Shown piece after piece: positions 1 to 5,193 of a DNA stretch of 5,193 bases. Position 1 is the stretch's first letter; each line of letters begins with the position of its first letter. The position numbers were made by a program, and so were the translations under genes. Below the pieces are notes generated by a model, which was not told where the DNA came from, did no database searches, and saw only the letters and a program-made list of their open reading frames with translations. Location: NCBI GenBank assembly GCA_020441735.1, contig JAGRLQ010000345.1, positions 1-5,193 of the forward strand, in the 5' to 3' direction. This DNA is from Nitratireductor sp. Lineage in GTDB: Bacteria > Pseudomonadota > Alphaproteobacteria > Rhizobiales > Rhizobiaceae.

Positions 1-129
1 TCGGGCCGCCGGGAAACCGGCTCGCCGTAATTTGAACACATCTCACGAGAGTTTGCAAACCGGTGGTATCAGCAGCGGGGCCAAAGTCTGGTTTTCCGCG
101 TGAAGTTCTAGGCAGAGACGCCACTGGCG

Positions 130-1476
130 CTACAATTCCGGCCCGATTTCCAGTTTGCTGCCATCGGAAAACCGGCCAAAGCGGAAGCGGCGCATGTCAA
201 AGCCGACTGGCTGGCCCGTTGCCATCTTCATCAGGATTTCCCCATAGCCTGGTCCTATCCCAAAGCCATGAGCGCTCATGCCCGTGGCTAAAATCAGACC
301 ATTGAGTTGCGGCACGCGATCCACGATTGGAACCACGTCCGGCATTGCATCAATCATGCCGGCCCAGGCGCTTTGGATATTGGGCAGGCCAAGGCCTTGA
401 AACCGGGCAGCGAAGCGCGAGCGGGCTTTTGCGATTTGGGAAGAACTCGGGGCAGGTTCCAGAACCCGCATCCGTTCAAACGGTGTTTCTTCATCTTCGG
501 CCCACCATCTCGCAGTGCGCCAGCCGTCGGGAAACCCGGCAGGCTGCCAGGGGTGCAGACCCAACGTACGCCAGGAAGACCTCAGCAATGGCAGATACAT
601 CCGCGCATGCCGAAATCCGTCCGGCCCCAAAAAATAGCTGTGCCGGTCCGTCAATGCCAGTGTGTACCCGCCATCCTCGCGCCTGCGTATCCCCAGTTCT
701 TCGTCGCAGGCAGCGCCGTTGAAGACTTGGGGAAGCGGTGCGGTCTGGAGCACAGTTCCCCGCAAGGTCAGTTGCGGGATTCTAACGCCACATCGACGTG
801 CGAAAATTGAAGACCAGGCACCTGCAGCCAGGATGACCTGGGGACAACGCACCCGCCCATGCTCCGTTAGTACGCCGGCAATACGGCCCGCCACGATATC
901 CAGGCCGCGCACGGCACAATCCTCGCGAAGCAAGGCACCTTGCGACTGCGCCATCGCTGCCACGGCAGGAACGGCTTGCCATGGTTCACCCCGCGCATCG
1001 GATGGCGTATGCAGCGCTGCCGCCCAGTTGCAGGAAGCCGCACCGCCAAACATGTCCGTGACTTGCCCAGCCGTCAGTAGCCGGCTCTCAAGTCCGTGCG
1101 TTTTTGCAATAGCAACCCAGTTCTCATAATCCTCCTGCGCCGTATCAGTCCGGGACAAGAACACCGTGCCGCCGGTCCGAAAGCCACAGGCGCCTCCGGT
1201 CCGGGCATCTGCATCGCGCCAAAGCTCCAGGGCGCGCATCATGATCGGAAGTTCGGCTGCGTCACGGCCCTGTTGTCTGATCCATCCCCAGTTTCGCGAG
1301 GACTGCTCCCCCGCTATCCGGCCTTTCTCGCAAAGCAATACTTTCTGCCCTGCCTGCGACAGATAGAGCGCGGCAAAGACACCGATCACACCGCCGCCGA
1401 TGATTGTGACATCCACGGCATCCGGGAGATGATCGTTGAACCTGACGGGAGTATTGATCGTAATCCGCTCTGTCAT
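130..1476 (-). CDS. FAD-dependent oxidoreductase, D-amino acid oxidase/glycine oxidase fold
   Basis: This 448-residue protein probably oxidises a C-N bond of an amine or amino acid in the cytoplasm, with FAD as cofactor. A Rossmann dinucleotide-binding motif is visible near the N-terminus (GGGVIG, residues 27-32), followed by an acidic residue ending the second strand (E50) that usually holds the FAD ribose. Residues 56-65 (GEQSSRNWGW) form a motif I associate with one clade of DAO-fold oxidoreductases. The C-terminal FAD contacts are seen at about 374-387 (ending in the D-x-x-PD-x-x-P type pattern) and in SAHGFGIGPG (401-410). Length is normal for the family and there is no signal peptide. 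I chose the ATG at 1476 because GGAAG lies five bases upstream. The TTG at 1521 would overlap the sulfatase by 31 bases. The stop is TAG. The gene starts 14 bases after the sulfatase stop, so the two are probably cotranscribed. The DAO fold is firm; the substrate (D-amino acid, N-methyl amine, opine-like or other) is unknown. Confidence 0.93.
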   Translation of the reverse strand: MTERITINTPVRFNDHLPDAVDVTIIGGGVIGVFAALYLSQAGQKVLLCEKGRIAGEQSSRNWGWIRQQGRDAAELPIMMRALELWRDADARTGGACGFRTGGTVFLSRTDTAQEDYENWVAIAKTHGLESRLLTAGQVTDMFGGAASCNWAAALHTPSDARGEPWQAVPAVAAMAQSQGALLREDCAVRGLDIVAGRIAGVLTEHGRVRCPQVILAAGAWSSIFARRCGVRIPQLTLRGTVLQTAPLPQVFNGAACDEELGIRRREDGGYTLALTDRHSYFLGPDGFRHARMYLPLLRSSWRTLGLHPWQPAGFPDGWRTARWWAEDEETPFERMRVLEPAPSSSQIAKARSRFAARFQGLGLPNIQSAWAGMIDAMPDVVPIVDRVPQLNGLILATGMSAHGFGIGPGYGEILMKMATGQPVGFDMRRFRFGRFSDGSKLEIGPEL

Positions 1477-1481
1477 GACGG

Positions 1482-1486
1482 CTTCC
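1482..1486 (-). promoter_or_regulatory. Ribosome binding site of the oxidoreductase gene
   Basis: GGAAG on the minus strand lies five bases before the ATG at 1476, in the short gap after the sulfatase stop. It decides the start in favour of 1476. The longer reading frame from 1521 begins with TTG and would add 15 residues (beginning MAGHGRQPV) that fall within or just after the sulfatase end and do not look like a DAO-fold N-terminus. Confidence 0.6.
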
Positions 1487-1490
1487 AGGG

Positions 1491-2969
1491 TCAGGACCGG
1501 TTGCCGTCCATGTCCTGCCAACGAATGCCAGGCGGTGGCGAATATGAAAACCCGCCCATCTTTTCCATCACCGCGGCTTTTCCACCATGTTGCTGGACTA
1601 ATGAACTCTGTGCGGACTTGGCAGCCGCGTCGACGGCCACCGGATCGACTCGCTCGATCAGGCGATCCATCATCCGCTTCAGAGTGTCCGCATGTTCAGG
1701 GTCATCAGCGAGGTTCCGCCCTTCTTCCGGATCGGTCTCAAGGTCGAACAATTGCGGAGGCATGTCCACGAAATGGATCAGCTTCATTGCGCCATCGCGC
1801 AAGACGTAGCCGCCGGTCTGCGTCGCGGTGCCGTGATACTCGGCAAAGACTGGCCCTCGATCCGGAGTATCGCCAGCGAGCAAGGGCCATAAACTTGCGG
1901 CAAGCGGTTTTTGCTCCGAGGGCTCGATAACAGCCTCTGCAGCCTCCAGGACTGTTGGGTACAGGTCCACATGGGAAACTGCTGCCTCACTTTGCATCCC
2001 GGCAGGAATCTTTGGACCTGCCAGGATAAAGGGCACTTTCAACGACTCTTCAAACATATGAAAGAGACCGAAGATGAAATGGTCCCCGAGCGAAAAACCG
2101 TGATCCGATGTGTAGATGATCAAGGTGTTCTCTGCTTGCCGGCTGGCGTCCAGCGCTGCCAATACCCGTCCGATCAGGGCGTCCAGGTAACTGACTGCGG
2201 CGTAATAGGCCGCGCGCAGGGCCTGGACTTCTTCCAGTGGAATATCTGCATCATGCGGCACGATCTTCCGTAGATGCGCAATGGAAGGGTGATCTGGGCG
2301 GTGATCCCGCCCAAAACGAACGGGCGGAGGAATGTCAGCTGGATTGTACAGGTCGAAGTATTTTTTTGGTGTCACGAAGGGCGCATGGGCTGAAATGAAG
2401 TGCACCGACAGGGACCAGGGCGACTCCGTTGGCGCATCCGCCAGCCAGTTCTCCGCTGCGGCGGCTATTCGTTCATCATACTGCCGGTATGGACTGTCAT
2501 CCCCGGCACCGTAACGGGAGGTCCAAATGTCCCACAAACCCTGATAGCTGGGTTCGGTACCTTCGTGACGCAGTGCGCTTACCAGGTCCCCGATGCCGTC
2601 TGCGATCTGCATTGTCTCTGTATGCTGGTTAAAGCCAACATCATCATCATCCGAGCGAAAATGCATCTTGCCGATCCCGGCAGTGGTGTAGCCGGCATCA
2701 CGCAATCGATGCATCCAACTGGGACTGCTGCCGTCATAGGCCATCGAGCTGTCCCAATACCCGCTTTCGTGCGGGAACAGGCCCGTTGCAATCGCCGCTC
2801 TTGCCGGAACGCAAAGCGGACTTGCGCAATACGCATTTCGAAACAGGGTTCCGGCCGCAGACAAACGATCGAGGTTGGGAGTTTGGATTACCGGATGACC
2901 AGTGGCACCCAACAGGTTAGGTGCGTGGCTTTCGCCCAGAATGAAGAGAATGTTGGGTCGATTGGTCAC
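1491..2969 (-). CDS. Sulfatase family hydrolase (formylglycine type)
   Basis: This 492-residue enzyme belongs to the alkaline phosphatase/sulfatase superfamily and should hydrolyse a sulfate ester, or possibly a phosphonate or phosphate ester. The N-terminal strand RPNILFIL (4-11) and PNLDRL (31-36) are typical. The maturation signature is C53-V-P-A-R57 ending in TG at 62-63; Cys53 would be converted to formylglycine by an enzyme not encoded here. Further expected residues are K101 and H103 (GKMH), H195 (SAHAP) and D289-H290 (YTSDHG). Two things are unusual: residues 13-14 are Glu-Ser where relatives usually have two acidic metal ligands, and position 302 is Leu where a substrate-binding Lys is common. 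There is no signal peptide, so it acts in the cytoplasm like choline sulfatase or phosphonate monoester hydrolases. The SPLCVPAR stretch recalls choline sulfatase, but the rest fits a broader group of rhizobial sulfatases. The start is GTG, set by a strong Shine-Dalgarno. It heads a two-gene unit with the oxidoreductase. The family is sure; the substrate is not. Confidence 0.93.
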   Translation of the reverse strand: MTNRPNILFILGESHAPNLLGATGHPVIQTPNLDRLSAAGTLFRNAYCASPLCVPARAAIATGLFPHESGYWDSSMAYDGSSPSWMHRLRDAGYTTAGIGKMHFRSDDDDVGFNQHTETMQIADGIGDLVSALRHEGTEPSYQGLWDIWTSRYGAGDDSPYRQYDERIAAAAENWLADAPTESPWSLSVHFISAHAPFVTPKKYFDLYNPADIPPPVRFGRDHRPDHPSIAHLRKIVPHDADIPLEEVQALRAAYYAAVSYLDALIGRVLAALDASRQAENTLIIYTSDHGFSLGDHFIFGLFHMFEESLKVPFILAGPKIPAGMQSEAAVSHVDLYPTVLEAAEAVIEPSEQKPLAASLWPLLAGDTPDRGPVFAEYHGTATQTGGYVLRDGAMKLIHFVDMPPQLFDLETDPEEGRNLADDPEHADTLKRMMDRLIERVDPVAVDAAAKSAQSSLVQQHGGKAAVMEKMGGFSYSPPPGIRWQDMDGNRS

Positions 2970-2974
2970 TTCAA

Positions 2975-2979
2975 CCTCC
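2975..2979 (-). promoter_or_regulatory. Strong Shine-Dalgarno of the sulfatase gene
   Basis: GGAGG on the minus strand sits five bases before the GTG at 2969-2967. It supports a GTG start directly before the first conserved strand of the sulfatase fold. No clear sigma-70 promoter is visible in the 148 bases upstream, so the promoter may belong to another sigma factor, or the unit may be read through from the transporter gene. Confidence 0.75.
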
Positions 2980-3117
2980 GCTCATTTGTCAAACCGGCGG
3001 CACGGAACCAGACTGCACCCGATCTGGCTCGCTCGTCTAGCTGAATATTCACAGCGACCCTCAGATAGACGGCAGCAGCGTCCCGATCAGGGAAACACAG
3101 CCTGACACACTTCCAAA

Positions 3118-4338
3118 TCAATCCTTCCGCTTGGCGATTTTCATCATCATCGGTGAGGTGCGCAGCAGGCCGATGAAGCGGCTGCGCCTGTCGCGCGGCA
3201 CGGTGGCCCGCACCGTCATGCGCCACAACGTCATGACCACCAGCGCCATGTGGACGATGCTGGTGAAAACGAACAGGACGTTGGGGCCGAAGGCCTGCAT
3301 CAGCAGCGAGGCAACCAGCGGCCCGGTAATCGCCCCGGTCGACCAGAAGAACATCATGCCGGTGGCGATCAGCACATATTCGCCGTCCTTGGCAAAGTCA
3401 TTGGCGTGGGCTGCCGACAGGGAATAGAGCGGCAGGGCAAAGCAGCCAAACAGGAAGATGCCGGCAAAGTTCATCGTTTCGTTCGTTCCGGCAAACAGGT
3501 TAATGAACATGCCGGCGAAGACCGCACCCATCGATGCGGTTGCCAGTGCAATGCGCCGGTCATAGCGGTCGGACAGCCAGCCGAGGGGATATTGCAGCAC
3601 GATGCCGCCGAAAATCCCGGCGCTCATGAAGGTGGCGACCGAAGCAACCGACATACCGATCGACTGCGCATAGACCGGACCGATGGTGCGAAAGGCCGAG
3701 CCGGTCATGCCGATGGCGATGCAGCCGACACAGGCAAGCGGCGAGAGTTTCCACAAAAACCGCATGTCAAATTTGAACGGTCCCGGTGCCTGCGGCCGCG
3801 ACCGGTCGGCCAGCGACACCGGCACCAGCGACAGGGTGATCATGATCACCATCACGCCGAAAACGGCAAAGCCCCCGATGTCGAACAGCGGAATGAGAAA
3901 CTGGCTGGAAACAACGCAAACGAGATCGACCAGCCGGTAGATCGACAGCACCTGGCCGCGGTTTTCATTGGAAACCTTCGAGTTGATCCAGCTTTCGACA
4001 GCCGCAAACAGGCTGGCAAAGCAGACCCCGATGATGAAGCGCAGGATCAGCCAGGCAACCGGATTGACCAGCAGGACGAGTGCCAGGGTGGCCGAAGCCG
4101 CAATTGCCGCCATGGCGGCAAAGGCGCGCACATGGCCGACCATCTGCAGAACGTACGGCACCACATAACACCCGGCCATGAAGCCGGCGAAATAGCCGGC
4201 GCCGATGAGACCGATCAGGGCAGTGGAGAACCCTTCCTGATTGCCGCGAACCGCGATCAGCGTACCCTGCATGCCGTTGCCGGCAAGCAGGATGCCGGCG
4301 GCAATGAGAAGGGGAATGAGCGGGCGGATCGCTTGCAT
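3118..4338 (-). CDS. Major facilitator superfamily transporter, YcaD-like
   Basis: This 406-residue inner-membrane protein has about 12 hydrophobic segments, roughly at residues 5-28, 38-62, 70-90, 93-115, 132-152, 157-176, 200-222, 232-252, 263-283, 290-310, 320-345 and 352-372. The loop motif typical of MFS proteins is clear in the second half (GWLSDRYDRR, 253-262) and degraded in the first (around 59-71). The stretches AVESWINS (113-120) with NRG after it, and GPLVASLLMQ (339-348), match my memory of E. coli YcaD, a transporter of unknown substrate. A basic tail follows the last helix. I place the start at the ATG at 4338, directly before the first helix. A TTG at 4407 would add 23 polar residues. 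Neither start has a good Shine-Dalgarno, so the start is less certain than the family. It lies 193 bases after the RimK-like gene and 148 bases before the sulfatase; it could carry the sulfatase substrate, but codon use suggests a separate history. Confidence 0.92.
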   Translation of the reverse strand: MQAIRPLIPLLIAAGILLAGNGMQGTLIAVRGNQEGFSTALIGLIGAGYFAGFMAGCYVVPYVLQMVGHVRAFAAMAAIAASATLALVLLVNPVAWLILRFIIGVCFASLFAAVESWINSKVSNENRGQVLSIYRLVDLVCVVSSQFLIPLFDIGGFAVFGVMVIMITLSLVPVSLADRSRPQAPGPFKFDMRFLWKLSPLACVGCIAIGMTGSAFRTIGPVYAQSIGMSVASVATFMSAGIFGGIVLQYPLGWLSDRYDRRIALATASMGAVFAGMFINLFAGTNETMNFAGIFLFGCFALPLYSLSAAHANDFAKDGEYVLIATGMMFFWSTGAITGPLVASLLMQAFGPNVLFVFTSIVHMALVVMTLWRMTVRATVPRDRRSRFIGLLRTSPMMMKIAKRKD

Positions 4339-4434
4339 ATCGCTTGAGTGAAGACGCGACTCGGATTGAACCGTACAAGTCTTGCGCCGCGATGACGATG
4401 ATTGCAAGGAGGTACGCCACGTTTCGCTAGAGCA

Positions 4435-4526
4435 ATTTCGATTTTGACGGAATCGGAAAAATCGAAATGCGTAAATGAATTCAGTGGCTTGCTGAAGCTA
4501 TCCGTTTACACCTAAAGGTGAAACGG
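4435..4526. repeat. Compound intergenic palindromic repeat (three inverted repeats)
   Basis: Three inverted repeats lie in a row between the RimK-like gene and the transporter. The first has perfect 11-base arms, ATTTCGATTTT at 4435-4445 and its complement at 4458-4468, with a 12-base loop. The second has 5-base arms, TTCAG (4480-4484) and CTGAA (4492-4496). The third is CCGTTTACACCT (4502-4513) with AGGTGAAACGG (4516-4526), interrupted by one bulged A at 4508. GTAAA (4471-4475) and TTTAC (4505-4509) could pair around the second as an alternative fold. The left flank reads tagagcaattt, which resembles the start of dispersed palindromic elements I remember from rhizobial intergenic regions. 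That this is a multicopy element is inference; only one copy is in the window. Confidence 0.6.
4502..4526 (-). terminator. Possible terminator hairpin after the RimK-like gene
   Basis: Five bases after the stop codon of the ligase gene, the minus-strand RNA can form CCGTTTCACCT paired with AGGTGTAAACGG, about 11 pairs with one bulged base and a tight loop. Position favours a terminator or a 3' stabilising hairpin. No run of T follows on the minus strand (it reads atagcttcagc), so it is not a canonical intrinsic terminator and may simply be part of the palindromic repeat. Confidence 0.35.
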
Positions 4527-4531
4527 CCTTG

Positions 4532-5193
4532 TCAGGCTTCGATCCGCTCGATGAACCAGCGCGCGAGCTTTACCCAGACCTCGTCCTTCTCGCCGGCATC
4601 CTCGACGCCGTGCTCGAGATTTGGATTGTCGTTGATCTCGATGAGATAATAGCCGTCCGGCGTCTGCTTGATATCGACGCCGTAAAGGCCATCGCCGATC
4701 CGTTGCGCCGCCCGGGCAGCGATGTCGAGCATGCGTTCGGGCGCATCTGCCAGCCTGAAAGGCCTGAACCCGCCCTCAAGCGCCCGCGCACCGTCGCGGT
4801 GGCGCACGATCTGCCAGTGGTTTCTTGCCATGGTGTATTGGCAGACAAACAGCGGCTCGCCACCGAGAATGCCGACCCGCCAGTCGAATTCCGTCGGCAT
4901 GAATTTCTGCGCGATCAGCAGATCGGTTTCCTTCAGCCAGCCGGTCGCAAGCGCCTTGAACTCCGTCGGATTGTCGGCCTTCTTCACACCTCTCGAAAAC
5001 GAGCCGTCGGGGATTTTCACGACAATGGGAAACCCGATGGCCTCTGCGGCTTCGTCAAGATCGGTAGCCGAAGACAGGATGCGGGAGGGCGGCATGGCGA
5101 TGCCCGCCTGTCCCATCAGTTCGTGCAAATAGACCTTGTTGGTGCAGCGGATCATCGACACCGGATCATCGATCACCGGCATGCCTTCCTGCT
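4532..5193 (-). CDS. RimK-like ATP-grasp ligase, C-terminal part (cut at window edge)
   Basis: The protein is incomplete: the reading frame stays open through the right edge, and the Met at 5182 is internal (it is preceded by QEG in frame). About 219 residues are visible. They form an ATP-grasp catalytic domain, which would join an amino acid such as glutamate to a carboxyl group using ATP. Counting from that Met, VVKIPDGSFSRG (54-65) contains the ATP-binding Lys and glycine-rich loop, D100-W-R follows QKFMPTEF, GVDIK (168-172) precedes the metal site, and EINDNPN (182-188) is the usual Mg-binding Glu/Asn pattern. The family I recall, RimK-like proteins of about 480 residues, has an extra N-terminal domain that would lie outside the window. 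It differs from true RimK, so the ribosomal S6 substrate should not be assumed. The gene ends with TGA next to a hairpin. Confidence 0.9.
   Translation of the reverse strand, partial: QEGMPVIDDPVSMIRCTNKVYLHELMGQAGIAMPPSRILSSATDLDEAAEAIGFPIVVKIPDGSFSRGVKKADNPTEFKALATGWLKETDLLIAQKFMPTEFDWRVGILGGEPLFVCQYTMARNHWQIVRHRDGARALEGGFRPFRLADAPERMLDIAARAAQRIGDGLYGVDIKQTPDGYYLIEINDNPNLEHGVEDAGEKDEVWVKLARWFIERIEA

Noticed and set aside
8..21. Hairpin GCCGG-GAAA-CCGGC at the left edge
   Set aside because: It has only five pairs and no following T run on either strand, so I cannot assign it as a terminator.
51..60. Perfect 10-base palindrome GTTTGCAAAC, possible operator
   Set aside because: Several 10-base palindromes are expected by chance in 5 kb. 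It does not extend further, and no promoter or regulator gene is nearby.
119..129. CGCCACTGGCG palindrome directly after the oxidoreductase stop
   Set aside because: A four-pair stem with a three-base loop and no T run is too weak to call a terminator, though its position is suggestive.
2639..2652. CAT triplet run, possible simple repeat
   Set aside because: It encodes the Asp run at residues 107-110 of the sulfatase, in a position where the family commonly has several Asp residues. It is ordinary coding sequence.
2987..2992. Exact TTGACA on the minus strand upstream of the sulfatase
   Set aside because: At the normal spacing of 17 bases the -10 position falls on the start codon (GTGACC), which is not a -10 sequence and leaves no leader.
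2966..3226. Open minus-strand frame of 86 codons across the transporter-sulfatase gap
   Set aside because: It overlaps the transporter's 3' end in another frame and runs into the sulfatase start. The product has no recognisable motif, and no family supports it.
3250..4347. Open plus-strand frame of 365 codons opposite the transporter
   Set aside because: It is the antisense shadow of a high-GC membrane protein gene. Its product is rich in Gly, Arg, His, Asp and Gln with no fold-like pattern, and the minus-strand protein is clearly real.
4406..4413. AAGGAGGT on the plus strand, a perfect Shine-Dalgarno sequence
   Set aside because: No ATG, GTG or TTG follows at a usable distance, and a TAG comes soon after in one frame. 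It lies on the strand opposite all the genes.

Overview
The window is moderately GC-rich DNA with four genes, all on the minus strand and with little space between them. It looks like an alphaproteobacterium, probably Hyphomicrobiales (rhizobia, Stappiaceae and relatives). This rests on the RimK-like ATP-grasp family, codon use, and an intergenic palindromic repeat resembling those scattered through rhizobial genomes. It is recognised from memory, not from a search.

Layout in transcription order, from high to low coordinates: (1) the C-terminal half or so of a RimK-like ATP-grasp ligase, cut by the right edge (stop at 4532); (2) a gap of about 190 bases with three inverted repeats in a row (about 4435-4526); (3) a complete 12-helix major facilitator transporter resembling the YcaD group (3118-4338); (4) a 148-base gap with no convincing promoter or terminator; (5) a complete cytoplasmic-type sulfatase with the Cys-x-Pro-x-Arg maturation motif (1491-2969, GTG start, strong Shine-Dalgarno); (6) 14 bases later, a complete FAD-dependent oxidoreductase of the D-amino acid oxidase/glycine oxidase fold (130-1476); (7) 129 bases at the left edge with no gene I can support.

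The sulfatase and oxidoreductase almost certainly form one transcription unit. The simplest reading is a small catabolic module: a sulfate (or related) ester is hydrolysed, and an amine or amino acid in the product is oxidised by the flavoenzyme. The substrate cannot be read from the sequence. The transporter and the RimK-like gene look like separate, more ancestral chromosomal genes: their third-position GC over the first 60 visible codons is higher (46/60 each by hand count) than in the sulfatase (31/60).

The points most worth checking are altered active-site positions in the sulfatase (Glu-Ser where the family has two acidic metal ligands, and Leu where a Lys is usual), the compound repeat after the RimK-like gene, and the composition change near 2970-3117. 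I see no CRISPR array, tRNA, rRNA, insertion sequence or phage gene.
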